Shown piece by piece: positions 47,879-61,697 of a stretch of 64,000 nt of DNA. Under the pieces are notes generated by a model, which was given only the letters and a program-made list of their open reading frames with translations, was not told where the DNA came from and searched no databases. The DNA comes from Erinaceus europaeus (Eukaryota > Chordata > Mammalia > Eulipotyphla > Erinaceidae), in NCBI RefSeq assembly GCF_950295315.1, contig NW_026647189.1, positions 868,001 through 932,000 of the forward strand. The letters run 5' to 3'. Both the position numbers and the translations under genes were made by a program. Each line of letters begins with the position of its first letter. The stretch's first letter is position 1.

Positions 47879-50202
47879 ACCTGCCTGCATTTTGGTCCTT
47901 TTCCCTCCAAAAAAGATTTTTCCCTTTTTTCACTTTGAAACAGGCAGGAGACAGGTTACCCAGGCAGGGGGGAAAAAAATAAAAAGCCTTTTTTTTTTTT
48001 TTTTACCGAAGTGAATGACCATCTTCTGGGAAGTATAGGTTTTGAACCTGAAAACTCTGTCTGTCTGTCTCTTAGTCCACAGAAAGAGCCACTAGTCCAG
48101 CCAGATCTCACGCTCAGATGGGGTGTTTTTGCCAGTCAAAGGTCTGCACAGCGCACTAGGGATTGGGCGGCCTGAGACCCAAATGTTACATTGTAGATGG
48201 ACTGTTTGCAGTTCTTGCTCCCCAGGACATTGGACTGTCTCAACTCCCTCCCCTACAGCATGAAAAAAAGACTCTTGACAACCTTGGAGCAACTGGAGTG
48301 GGGGCGAGGGGAGCTGTTTGCATGTCTGCACTGCTCAGGCCCAGGTGTCTGTGGGGGTCCGTGGCAGAGGCTGTAAGGGGGCTAGGGGGCAGAAGGAGAC
48401 TGTTTGAGAGGCAGGCTGCAGGCAGGGGAGCCCAGGAGTGTGTGCAGGGCTGTGTGTGTGGGTGTGGTGGCAGGGCGTTAGGGCAGGTCCCCCTGCTGGA
48501 TGGTGAGATGGCAGCTGGGCTGGCCCTGGGCCCTCAGGGCTGAAGGGCAGAAGCAGGGTGGCAGTAAAGTAGCGCAGGGAGGAACACAGTAGATGTTAGT
48601 TGGGAGCTGGGGGACAGAGGGTAAGGGGAAAGGGGGCATCCTTGAGGAGGGGTCAGGACTAGAGAGTGGGGGCAGCTGGAGGCATGGAAGGTCCCAGGAA
48701 TCAGGGACTGACAGGAACAGATTCCTACACCCCCCCACTGGATAGAAGCTGCAGAAGCCAGAGCAGCAGCCCTGGCTTGCCTAGGCCAAGGGCCCTGAGT
48801 GAGTCCATCTGAGGATGAGGAAGAGGAGGAGGGGGTGGAGGAGGAGGAGGAGAAAGAGGAGGAGGAAGAGTAGGAAGAGGAGGAGGAGGAGGCGTAGGAG
48901 GAGGAGGAAGGGCAGGAGGGCAGCTGTCAGTAGGCAACGGGATTAATAGAGGCCTCCATTACGGAGGCATGTGTCCAGGCAGGCACCCACCAACCCTCAG
49001 GGGCAGCTCACGGCACCCAGGGACTTGGTGTGGGTATCTCTGGGGCGGGGACTGTCTGTCAGTCAGCAAGACTGTGTGTCAGTGCACATGGTGGGACAGG
49101 GGCCTGGCGGACCTTGGTCCCCCGCCCTGGACTGTCAGATGCCAGCCCCATGCCCAGACACACACCAATCTGCACATAGCCCCTTGGCCCGGCCGACCAG
49201 CACCTGCTTTGGCCTGGGGCTCTGGCTCTGGTGGCTGGCCACCACCCCTCAGGTCAAGTTCAGCGTGGGGGTCATGGCTGCTGGTCAACTGGATGGGCGG
49301 GGTCCCCATGGCCTAGCAACCACATGAGCCCTCTGTGATGTCCTAGCCCCTGGCAATCTGTGCTGGCCACACTGGCACTGGGCAGCCCAACTGCCCTGCC
49401 ACTAGGTCAGGCAACAGCGCCCAGACGCCTGGGCCCTGGCACAGAGGGACGGAAGGATGGGAAGACAGTGCTGACCGACGAGGGACCTCAGGGCTGGCAG
49501 CCAAGAGAAGACAGGTGGAGGTGCGCCCGGGATCCTGGGAGCCCAGGCCAGAGCTGCCTGCATGCCTGCCTGCCTTCCTGGATGTCCGTATGCTGCCTTT
49601 GTCCAGGTAGGTTTCTCAGGTCCCCTCCAATCCTGTCCTCTCCTGTCCTCACCATCCTCTCCCCTCTCCTCTCCTCCGCACTTTGCTTCTCGCCTTTGTC
49701 TGTCCTCTCTTCCAGGTGCCCTGCTCACCAGCTCCAGCACTTGTGATGCTTCTCCAGTGACAGCTGTTCGCAACCCCTTCCACCCCCTGCCTGCCCCTAA
49801 TGTGACCCAGCTCACAGGGTCTCCGGCTCATCCCACCCAAACCCACACGCCCCAACACATTCCCTGGTTCAGCCCCTCTGCCCTATTCAGCCAAACTGGG
49901 CCTTTGCAACCTACCTATGCATCGTTGTTTCTCCTCACCATTCAAGGAGAGATCTCCTTTTGTACTTAGCTTGGTTGACTGGTGGATGGATGGATGGATG
50001 GATGGATGGATGGATGGATGGATGGATGTATGAATGGATGGATAGATGTATGGGTGGATGGATGGATGGATGGGCAGGTCAATGGATCGGTTTTGTAGAG
50101 GCAGAGTACCATATAGGGGTACTGGAGTCCGCTGGTGTCAGATCCCTAGTCAATGTCAAATGTAAAACATTAATTCATCAATAACAAAAATGAATAAGCA
50201 CC

Positions 50203-50237
<35 letters not shown>

Positions 50238-51290
50238 ATATAAAAACTGGGTTAAAAAATACATGGCGTCTTTGCCTTTCTGCATATGGAATGCTGTGAG
50301 GATCTTAACAAGGAAAGCATTGTCCTGATTAACCCATTTGAAGTCGTGGAATATTTCCTTTTCCTTTTTCTTTTTTTACTTTCTATTTTCTTGATTATTC
50401 ACTGGAATAAATAGACAGGAATTGAGAGGGAAGGGAGGTAGAGAGAGTTTGAGACACAGAGAGAGACAACTGCAGCACTTCCGCACCACTTGTAAAGATT
50501 TCCCCTGGCATGTGGGAACCAGGGTGTTGAAGCCCAGTCCTCCTGCATTGTAACATGAGTGCTTAACTGGGTGTGGCACCACCTGGTACCCTTGATGGGA
50601 CACTTTTTTTTAGCAATGAAAAGAAATTCTCGTGTCAAGGTAATCAATAAATGAAGAAGTAAATAAAAGTGCATTTACATTAACTCAGTGGAAACACACA
50701 GGGACATATACGTCTCTGTTACCTGTATTACATCTTCATGTATGGATTGATTGCCTCAAGGGGTTATTGCCACAGCTGAGTGCCTACGCCACGAATAATC
50801 CACAGCTCCTGCACTCCATTTGTTCCCCTTCCGCTGCCCTTGTTGCTTGATCACTGTGGTGGTTATTGTTTTTGTTGTTGTTGTTGTTGTTACTGACCTT
50901 GCATCTGACAGACACAAAAGGAGAGAGCAGAGGAAATACAGGGTGGGAGAGAAAGATAGAGCTCCTAAAGACCTGCTTCACCCTCTGTAAAGCGACTCCC
51001 CTGCAGGTGGCGGTCTGGGGGCCAGACCCCAAATCCTTCCACCTGTCCCCTCTATTCGTGAGCGCCACAAGCCCTTAACCCTCTGAAATACCGCCAAACC
51101 TCCCTGGATTTAATTTTGAAGGCAGTATCACCTGCCTCGTTTTGAATCCTCATTATCCTGAGGGTCAGTCCTGGAGACAGTGTCATGACTGGACAGACGG
51201 AGATCTCTGTTATCAGAGAGCACCTGGAACAGCAGCTGGGGCTCTAGTGCCAGGGCAGGAGCAACTCCCCATCCACCTTCCACGGAGTCC
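47879..51290 (+). repeat. Macrosatellite unit 15
   Basis: 3,412 bp. It has the shortest poly-T, 47989-48004 (16 T). GGAT x11 at 49984-50027, SINE A 50354-50591, SINE B 50817-51104, CTCF-like core 51000-51013. A at 51113 and G at 51196 are private. It carries the GAGG variant and the CTGG change otherwise seen only in units 5 and 6, but not their CAG variant. This is a recombinant pattern. Confidence 0.97.
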
Positions 51291-53629
51291 ACCTGCCTGC
51301 ATTTTGGTCCTTTTCCCTCCAAAAAAGATTTTTCCCTTTTTTCACTTTGAAACAGGCAGGAGACAGGTTACCCAGGCAGGGGGGAAAAAAATAAAAAGCC
51401 TTTTTTTTTTTTTTTTTTTTTTTTTTTACCGAAGTGAATGACCATCTTCTGGGAAGTATAGGTTTTGAACCTGAAAACTCTGTCTGTCTGTCTCTTAGTC
51501 CACAGAAAGAGCCACTAGTCCAGCCAGATCTCACGCTCAGATGGGGTGTTTTTGCCAGTCAAAGGTCTGCACAGCGCACTAGGGATTGGGCGGCCTGAGA
51601 CCCAAATGTTACATTGTAGATGGACTGTTTGCAGTTCTTGCTCCCCAGGACATTGGACTGTCTCAACTCCCTCCCCTACAGCATGAAAAAAAGACTCTTG
51701 ACAACCTTGGAGCAACTGGAGTGGGGGCGAGGGGAGCTGTTTGCATGTCTGCACTGCTCAGGCCCAGGTGTCTGTGGGGGTCCGTGGCAGAGGCTGTAAG
51801 GGGGCTAGGGGGCAGAAGGAGACTGTTTGAGAGGCAGGCTGCAGGCAGGGGAGCCCAGGAGTGTGTGCAGGGCTGTGTGTGTGGGTGTGGTGGCAGGGCG
51901 TTAGGGCAGGTCCCCCTGCTGGATGGTGAGATGGCAGCTGGGCTGGCCCTGGGCCCTCAGGGCTGAAGGGCAGAAGCAGGGTGGCAGTAAAGTAGCGCAG
52001 GGAGGAACACAGTAGATGTTAGTTGGGAGCTGGGGGACAGAGGGTAAGGGGAAAGGGGGCATCCTTGAGGAGGGGTCAGGACTAGAGAGTGGGGGCAGCT
52101 GGAGGCATGGAAGGTCCCAGGAATCAGGGACTGACAGGAACAGATTCCTACACCCCCCCACTGGATAGAAGCTGCAGAAGCCAGAGCAGCAGCCCTGGCT
52201 TGCCTAGGCCAAGGGCCCTGAGTGAGTCCATCTGAGGATGAGGAAGAGGAGGAGGGGGTGGAGGAGGAGGAGGAGAAAGAGGAGGAGGAAGAGTAGGAAG
52301 AGGAGGAGGAGGAGGCGTAGGAGGAGGAGGAAGGGCAGGAGGGCAGCTGTCAGTAGGCAACGGGATTAATAGAGGCCTCCATTACGGAGGCATGTGTCCA
52401 GGCAGGCACCCACCAACCCTCAGGGGCAGCTCACGGCACCCAGGGACTTGGTGTGGGTATCTCTGGGGCGGGGACTGTCTGTCAGTCAGCAAGACTGTGT
52501 GTCAGTGCACATGGTGGGACAGGGGCCTGGCGGACCTTGGTCCCCCGCCCTGGACTGTCAGATGCCAGCCCCATGCCCAGACACACACCAATCTGCACAT
52601 AGCCCCTTGGCCCGGCCGACCAGCACCTGCTTTGGCCTGGGGCTCTGGCTCTGGTGGCTGGCCACCACCCCTCAGGTCAAGTTCAGCGTGGGGGTCATGG
52701 CTGCTGGTCAACTGGATGGGCGGGGTCCCCATGGCCTAGCAACCACATGAGCCCTCTGTGATGTCCTAGCCCCTGGCAATCTGTGCTGGCCACACTGGCA
52801 CTGGGCAGCCCAACTGCCCTGCCACTAGGTCAGGCAACAGCGCCCAGACGCCTGGGCCCTGGCACAGAGGGACGGAAGGATGGGAAGACAGTGCTGACCG
52901 ACGAGGGACCTCAGGGCTGGCAGCCAAGAGAAGACAGGTGGAGGTGCGCCCGGGATCCTGGGAGCCCAGGCCAGAGCTGCCTGCATGCCTGCCTGCCTTC
53001 CTGGATGTCCGTATGCTGCCTTTGTCCAGGTAGGTTTCTCAGGTCCCCTCCAATCCTGTCCTCTCCTGTCCTCACCATCCTCTCCCCTCTCCTCTCCTCC
53101 GCACTTTGCTTCTCGCCTTTGTCTGTCCTCTCTTCCAGGTGCCCTGCTCACCAGCTCCAGCACTTGTGATGCTTCTCCAGTGACAGCTGTTCGCAACCCC
53201 TTCCACCCCCTGCCTGCCCCTAATGTGACCCAGCTCACAGGGTCTCCGGCTCATCCCACCCAAACCCACACGCCCCAACACATTCCCTGGTTCAGCCCCT
53301 CTGCCCTATTCAGCCAAACTGGGCCTTTGCAACCTACCTATGCATCGTTGTTTCTCCTCACCATTCAAGGAGAGATCTCCTTTTGTACTTAGCTTGGTTG
53401 ACTGGTGGATGGATGGATGGATGGATGGATGGATGGATGGATGGATGGATGGATGTATGAATGGATGGATAGATGTATGGGTGGATGGATGGATGGATGG
53501 GCAGGTCAATGGATCGGTTTTGTAGAGGCAGAGTACCATATAGGGGTACTGGAGTCCGCTGGTGTCAGATCCCTAGTCAATGTCAAATGTAAAACATTAA
53601 TTCATCAATAACAAAAATGAATAAGCACC

Positions 53630-53664
<35 letters not shown>

Positions 53665-54717
53665 ATATAAAAACTGGGTTAAAAAATACATGGCGTCTTT
53701 GCCTTTCTGCATATGGAATGCTGTGAGGATCTTAACAAGGAAAGCATTGTCCTGATTAACCCATTTGAAGTCGTGGAATATTTCCTTTTCCTTTTTCTTT
53801 TTTTACTTTCTATTTTCTTGATTATTCACTGGAATAAATAGACAGGAATTGAGAGGGAAGGGAGGTAGAGAGAGTTTGAGACACAGAGAGAGACAACTGC
53901 AGCACTTCCGCACCACTTGTAAAGATTTCCCCTGGCATGTGGGAACCAGGGTGTTGAAGCCCAGTCCTCCTGCATTGTAACATGAGTGCTTAACTGGGTG
54001 TGGCACCACCTGGTACCCTTGATGGGACACTTTTTTTTAGCAATGAAAAGAAATTCTCGTGTCAAGGTAATCAATAAATGAAGAAGTAAATAAAAGTGCA
54101 TTTACATTAACTCAGTGGAAACACACAGGGACATATACGTCTCTGTTACCTGTATTACATCTTCATGTATGGATTGATTGCCTCAAGGGGTTATTGCCAC
54201 AGCTGAGTGCCTACGCCACGAATAATCCACAGCTCCTGCACTCCATTTGTTCCCCTTCCGCTGCCCTTGTTGCTTGATCACTGTGGTGGTTATTGTTTTT
54301 GTTGTTGTTGTTGTTGTTACTGACCTTGCATCTGACAGACACAAAAGGAGAGAGCAGAGGAAATACAGGGTGGGAGAGAAAGATAGAGCTCCTAAAGACC
54401 TGCTTCACCCTCTGTAAAGCGACTCCCCTGCAGGTGGCGGTCTGGGGGCCAGACCCCAAATCCTTCCACCTGTCCCCTCTATTCGTGAGCGCCACAAGCC
54501 CTTAACCCTCTGAAATACCGCCAAACCTCCCTGGATTTACTTTTGAAGGCAGTATCACCTGCCTCGTTTTGAATCCTCATTATCCTGAGGGTCAGTCCTG
54601 GAGACAGTGTCATGACACGACACACGGAGATCTCTGTTATCAGAGAGCACCTGGAACAGCAGCTGGGGCTCTAGTGCCAGGGCAGGAGCAACTCCCCATC
54701 CACCTTCCACGGAGTCC
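51291..54717 (+). repeat. Macrosatellite unit 16
   Basis: 3,427 bp. Poly-T 51401-51427 (27 T), GGAT x12 at 53407-53454, SINE A 53781-54018, SINE B 54244-54531, CTCF-like core 54427-54440. It carries the GAGG variant without CAG, like unit 17. Confidence 0.97.
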
Positions 54718-57053
54718 ACCTGCCTGCATTTTGGTCCTTTTCCCTCCAAAAAAGATTTTTCCCTTTTTTCACTTTGAAACAGGCAGGAGACAGGTTACCC
54801 AGGCAGGGGGGAAAAAAATAAAAAGCCTTTTTTTTTTTTTTTTTTTTTTTTACCGAAGTGAATGACCATCTTCTGGGAAGTATAGGTTTTGAACCTGAAA
54901 ACTCTGTCTGTCTGTCTCTTAGTCCACAGAAAGAGCCACTAGTCCAGCCAGATCTCACGCTCAGATGGGGTGTTTTTGCCAGTCAAAGGTCTGCACAGCG
55001 CACTAGGGATTGGGCGGCCTGAGACCCAAATGTTACATTGTAGATGGACTGTTTGCAGTTCTTGCTCCCCAGGACATTGGACTGTCTCAACTCCCTCCCC
55101 TACAGCATGAAAAAAAGACTCTTGACAACCTTGGAGCAACTGGAGTGGGGGCGAGGGGAGCTGTTTGCATGTCTGCACTGCTCAGGCCCAGGTGTCTGTG
55201 GGGGTCCGTGGCAGAGGCTGTAAGGGGGCTAGGGGGCAGAAGGAGACTGTTTGAGAGGCAGGCTGCAGGCAGGGGAGCCCAGGAGTGTGTGCAGGGCTGT
55301 GTGTGTGGGTGTGGTGGCAGGGCGTTAGGGCAGGTCCCCCTGCTGGATGGTGAGATGGCAGCTGGGCTGGCCCTGGGCCCTCAGGGCTGAAGGGCAGAAG
55401 CAGGGTGGCAGTAAAGTAGCGCAGGGAGGAACACAGTAGATGTTAGTTGGGAGCTGGGGGACAGAGGGTAAGGGGAAAGGGGGCATCCTTGAGGAGGGGT
55501 CAGGACTAGAGAGTGGGGGCAGCTGGAGGCATGGAAGGTCCCAGGAATCAGGGACTGACAGGAACAGATTCCTACACCCCCCCACTGGATAGAAGCTGCA
55601 GAAGCCAGAGCAGCAGCCCTGGCTTGCCTAGGCCAAGGGCCCTGAGTGAGTCCATCTGAGGATGAGGAAGAGGAGGAGGGGGTGGAGGAGGAGGAGGAGA
55701 AAGAGGAGGAGGAAGAGTAGGAAGAGGAGGAGGAGGAGGCGTAGGAGGAGGAGGAAGGGCAGGAGGGCAGCTGTCAGTAGGCAACGGGATTAATAGAGGC
55801 CTCCATTACGGAGGCATGTGTCCAGGCAGGCACCCACCAACCCTCAGGGGCAGCTCACGGCACCCAGGGACTTGGTGTGGGTATCTCTGGGGCGGGGACT
55901 GTCTGTCAGTCAGCAAGACTGTGTGTCAGTGCACATGGTGGGACAGGGGCCTGGCGGACCTTGGTCCCCCGCCCTGGACTGTCAGATGCCAGCCCCATGC
56001 CCAGACACACACCAATCTGCACATAGCCCCTTGGCCCGGCCGATCAGCACCTGCTTTGGCCTGGGGCTCTGGCTCTGGTGGCTGGCCACCACCCCTCAGG
56101 TCAAGTTCAGCGTGGGGGTCATGGCTGCTGGTCAACTGGATGGGCGGGGTCCCCATGGCCTAGCAACCACATGAGCCCTCTGTGATGTCCTAGCCCCTGG
56201 CAATCTGTGCTGGCCACACTGGCACTGGGCAGCCCAACTGCCCTGCCACTAGGTCAGGCAACAGCGCCCAGACGCCTGGGCCCTGGCACAGAGGGACGGA
56301 AGGATGGGAAGACAGTGCTGACCGACGAGGGACCTCAGGGCTGGCAGCCAAGAGAAGACAGGTGGAGGTGCGCCCGGGATCCTGGGAGCCCAGGCCAGAG
56401 CTGCCTGCATGCCTGCCTGCCTTCCTGGATGTCCGTATGCTGCCTTTGTCCAGGTAGGTTTCTCAGGTCCCCTCCAATCCTGTCCTCTCCTGTCCTCACC
56501 ATCCTCTCCCCTCTCCTCTCCTCCGCACTTTGCTTCTCGCCTTTGTCTGTCCTCTCTTCCAGGTGCCCTGCTCACCAGCTCCAGCACTTGTGATGCTTCT
56601 CCAGTGACAGCTGTTCGCAACCCCTTCCACCCCCTGCCTGCCCCTAATGTGACCCAGCTCACAGGGTCTCCGGCTCATCCCACCCAAACCCACACGCCCC
56701 AACACATTCCCTGGTTCAGCCCCTCTGCCCTATTCAGCCAAACTGGGCCTTTGCAACCTACCTATGCATCGTTGTTTCTCCTCACCATTCAAGGAGAGAT
56801 CTCCTTTTGTACTTAGCTTGGTTGACTGGTGGATGGATGGATGGATGGATGGATGGATGGATGGATGGATGGATGGATGTATGAATGGATGGATAGATGT
56901 ATGGGTGGATGGATGGATGGATGGGCAGGTCAATGGATCGGTTTTGTAGAGGCAGAGTACCATATAGGGGTACTGGAGTCCGCTGGTGTCAGATCCCTAG
57001 TCAATGTCAAATGTAAAACATTAATTCATCAATAACAAAAATGAATAAGCACC

Positions 57054-57084
<31 letters not shown>

Positions 57085-58137
57085 ATATAAAAACTGGGTT
57101 AAAAAATACATGGCGTCTTTGCCTTTCTGCATATGGAATGCTGTGAGGATCTTAACAAGGAAAGCATTGTCCTGATTAACCCATTTGAAGTCGTGGAATA
57201 TTTCCTTTTCCTTTTTCTTTTTTTACTTTCTATTTTCTTGATTATTCACTGGAATAAATAGACAGGAATTGAGAGGGAAGGGAGGTAGAGAGAGTTTGAG
57301 ACACAGAGAGAGACAACTGCAGCACTTCCGCACCACTTGTAAAGATTTCCCCTGGCATGTGGGAACCAGGGTGTTGAAGCCCAGTCCTCCTGCATTGTAA
57401 CATGAGTGCTTAACTGGGTGTGGCACCACCTGGTACCCTTGATGGGACACTTTTTTTTAGCAATGAAAAGAAATTCTCGTGTCAAGGTAATCAATAAATG
57501 AAGAAGTAAATAAAAGTGCATTTACATTAACTCAGTGGAAACACACAGGGACATATACGTCTCTGTTACCTGTATTACATCTTCATGTATGGATTGATTG
57601 CCTCAAGGGGTTATTGCCACAGCTGAGTGCCTACGCCACGAATAATCCACAGCTCCTGCACTCCATTTGTTCCCCTTCCGCTGCCCTTGTTGCTTGATCA
57701 CTGTGGTGGTTATTGTTTTTGTTGTTGTTGTTGTTGTTACTGACCTTGCATCTGACAGACACAAAAGGAGAGAGCAGAGGAAATACAGGGTGGGAGAGAA
57801 AGATAGAGCTCCTAAAGACCTGCTTCACCCTCTGTAAAGCGACTCCCCTGCAGGTGGCGGTCTGGGGGCCAGACCCCAAATCCTTCCACCTGTCCCCTCT
57901 ATTCGTGAGCGCCACAAGCCCTTAACCCTCTGAAATACCGCCAAACCTCCCTGGATTTACTTTTGAAGGCAGTATCACCTGCCTCGTTTTGAATCCTCAT
58001 TATCCTGAGGGTCAGTCCTGGAGACAGTGTCATGACACGACACACGGAGATCTCTGTTATCAGAGAGCACCTGGAACAGCAGCTGGGGCTCTAGTGCCAG
58101 GGCAGGAGCAACTCCCCATCCACCTTCCACGGAGTCC
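54718..58137 (+). repeat. Macrosatellite unit 17
   Basis: 3,420 bp. Poly-T 54828-54851 (24 T), GGAT x12 at 56831-56878, SINE A 57201-57438, SINE B 57664-57951, CTCF-like core 57847-57860. One private change, T for C at 56045. It shares GAGG without CAG and the GGAT count with unit 16. Confidence 0.97.
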
Positions 58138-61100
58138 ACCTGCCTGCATTTTGGTCCTTTTCCCTCCAAAAAAGATTTTTCCCTTTTTTCACTTTGAAAC
58201 AGGCAGGAGACAGGTTACCCAGGCAGGGGGGAAAAAAATAAAAAGCCTTTTTTTTTTTTTTTTTTTTTTTACCGAAGTGAATGACCATCTTCTGGGAAGT
58301 ATAGGTTTTGAACCTGAAAACTCTGTCTGTCTGTCTCTTAGTCCACAGAAAGAGCCACTAGTCCAGCCAGATCTCACGCTCAGATGGGGTGTTTTTGCCA
58401 GTCAAAGGTCTGCACAGCGCACTAGGGATTGGGCGGCCTGAGACCCAAATGTTACATTGTAGATGGACTGTTTGCAGTTCTTGCTCCCCAGGACATTGGA
58501 CTGTCTCAACTCCCTCCCCTACAGCATGAAAAAAAGACTCTTGACAACCTTGGAGCAACTGGAGTGGGGGCGAGGGGAGCTGTTTGCATGTCTGCACTGC
58601 TCAGGCCCAGGTGTCTGTGGGGGTCCGTGGCAGAGGCTGTAAGGGGGCTAGGGGGCAGAAGGAGACTGTTTGAGAGGCAGGCTGCAGGCAGGGGAGCCCA
58701 GGAGTGTGTGCAGGGCTGTGTGTGTGGGTGTGGTGGCAGGGCGTTAGGGCAGGTCCCCCTGCTGGATGGTGAGATGGCAGCTGGGCTGGCCCTGGGCCCT
58801 CAGGGCTGAAGGGCAGAAGCAGGGTGGCAGTAAAGTAGCGCAGGGAGGAACACAGTAGATGTTAGTTGGGAGCTGGGGGACAGAGGGTAAGGGGAAAGGG
58901 GGCATCCTTGAGGAGGGGTCAGGACTAGAGAGTGGGGGCAGCTGGAGGCATGGAAGGTCCCAGGAATCAGGGACTGACAGGAACAGATTCCTACACCCCC
59001 CCACTGGATAGAAGCTGCAGAAGCCAGAGCAGCAGCCCTGGCTTGCCTAGGCCAAGGGCCCTGAGTGAGTCCATCTGAGGATGAGGAAGAGGAGGAGGGG
59101 GTGGAGGAGGAGGAGGAGAAAGAGGAGGAGGAAGAGTAGGAAGAGGAGGAGGAGGAGGCGTAGGAGGAGGAGGAAGGGCAGGAGGGCAGCTGTCAGTAGG
59201 CAACGGGATTAATAGAGGCCTCCATTACGGAGGCATGTGTCCAGGCAGGCACCCACCAACCCTCAGGGGCAGCTCACGGCACCCAGGGACTTGGTGTGGG
59301 TATCTCTGGGGCGGGGACTGTCTGTCAGTCAGCAAGACTGTGTGTCAGTGCACATGGTGGGACAGGGGCCTGGCGGACCTTGGTCCCCCGCCCTGGACTG
59401 TCAGATGCCAGCCCCATGCCCAGACACACACCAATCTGCACATAGCCCCTTGGCCCGGCCGACCAGCACCTGCTTTGGCCTGGGGCTCTGGCTCTGGTGG
59501 CTGGCCACCACCCCTCAGGTCAAGTTCAGTGTGGGGGTCATGGCTGCTGGTCAACTGGATGGGCGGGGTCCCCATGGCCTAGCAACCACATGAGCCCTCT
59601 GTGATGTCCTAGCCCCTGGCAATCTGTGCTGGCCACACTGGCACTGGGCAGCCCAACTGCCCTGCCACTAGGTCAGGCAACAGCGCCCAGACGCCTGGGC
59701 CCTGGCACAGAGGGACGGAAGGATGGGAAGACAGTGCTGACCGACGAGGGACCTCAGGGCTGGCAGCCAAGAGAAGACAGGTGGAGGTGCGCCCGGGATC
59801 CTGGGAGCCCAGGCCAGAGCTGCCTGCATGCCTGCCTGCCTTCCTGGATGTCCGTATGCTGCCTTTGTCCAGGTAGGTTTCTCAGGTCCCCTCCAATCCT
59901 GTCCTCTCCTGTCCTCACCATCCTCTCCCCTCTCCTCTCCTCCGCACTTTGCTTCTCGCCTTTGTCTGTCCTCTCTTCCAGGTGCCCTGCTCACCAGCTC
60001 CAGCACTTGTGATGCTTCTCCAGTGACAGCTGTTCGCAACCCCTTCCACCCCCTGCCTGCCCCTAATGTGACCCAGCTCACAGGGTCTCCGGCTCATCCC
60101 ACCCAAACCCACACGCCCCAACACATTCCCTGGTTCAGCCCCTCTGCCCTATTCAGCCAAACTGGGCCTTTGCAACCTACCTATGCATCGTTGTTTCTCC
60201 TCACCATTCAAGGAGAGATCTCCTTTTGTACTTAGCTTGGTTGACTGGTGGATGGATGGATGGATGGATGGATGGATGGATGGATGGATGGATGTATGAA
60301 TGGATGGATAGATGTATGGGTGGATGGATGGATGGATGGGCAGGTCAATGGATCGGTTTTGTAGAGGCAGAGTACCATATAGGGGTACTGGAGTCCGCTG
60401 GTGTCAGATCCCTAGTCAATGTCAAATGTAAAACATTAATTCATCAATAACAAAAATGAATAAGCACCTAAATAAATAAATAAATAAATAAATAAATATA
60501 AAAACTGGGTTAAAAAATACATGGCGTCTTTGCCTTTCTGCATATGGAATGCTGTGAGGATCTTAACAAGGAAAGCATTGTCCTGATTAACCCATTTGAA
60601 GTCGTGGAATATTTCCTTTTCCTTTTTCTTTTTTTACTTTCTATTTTCTTGATTATTCACTGGAATAAATAGACAGGAATTGAGAGGGAAGGGAGGTAGA
60701 GAGAGTTTGAGACACAGAGAGAGACAACTGCAGCACTTCCGCACCACTTGTAAAGATTTCCCCTGGCATGTGGGAACCAGGGTGTTGAAGCCCAGTCCTC
60801 CTGCATTGTAACATGAGTGCTTAACTGGGTGTGGCACCACCTGGTACCCTTGATGGGACACTTTTTTTTAGCAATGAAAAGAAATTCTCGTGTCAAGGTA
60901 ATCAATAAATGAAGAAGTAAATAAAAGTGCATTTACATTAACTCAGTGGAAACACACAGGGACATATACGTCTCTGTTACCTGTATTACATCTTCATGTA
61001 TGGATTGATTGCCTCAAGGGGTTATTGCCACAGCTGAGTGCCTACGCCACGAATAATCCACAGCTCCTGCACTCCATTTGTTCCCCTTCCGCTGCCCTTG

Positions 61101-61548
61101 TTGCTTGATCACTGTGGTGGTTATTGTTTTTGTTGTTGTTGTTGTTGTTACTGACCTTGCATCTGACAGACACAAAAGGAGAGAGCAGAGGAAATACAGG
61201 GTGGGAGAGAAAGATAGAGCTCCTAAAGACCTGCTTCACCCTCTGTAAAGCGACTCCCCTGCAGGTGGCGGTCTGGGGGCCAGACCCCAAATCCTTCCAC
61301 CTGTCCCCTCTATTCGTGAGCGCCACAAGCCCTTAACCCTCAGAAATACCGCCAAACCTCCCTGGATTTACTTTTGAAGGCAGTATCACCTGCCTCGTTT
61401 TGAATCCTCATTATCCTGAGGGTCAGTCCTGGAGACAGTGTCATGACACGACACACGGAGATCTCTGTTATCAGAGAGCACCTGGAACAGCAGCTGGGGC
61501 TCTAGTGCCAGGGCAGGAGCAACTCCCCATCCACCTTCCACGGAGTCC
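58138..61548 (+). repeat. Macrosatellite unit 18
   Basis: 3,411 bp. Poly-T 58248-58270 (23 T), GGAT x11 at 60250-60293, SINE A 60612-60849, SINE B 61075-61362, CTCF-like core 61258-61271. The T at 59530 (GCG to GTG, a CpG loss) is shared only with unit 19. Its 3' end carries both CAG and GAGG. Confidence 0.97.
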
Positions 61549-61655
61549 ACCTGCCTGCATTTTGGTCCTTTTCCCTCCAAAAAAGATTTTTCCCTTTTTT
61601 CACTTTGAAACAGGCAGGAGACAGGTTACCCAGGCAGGGGGGAAAAAAATAAAAA

Positions 61656-61697
<42 letters not shown>

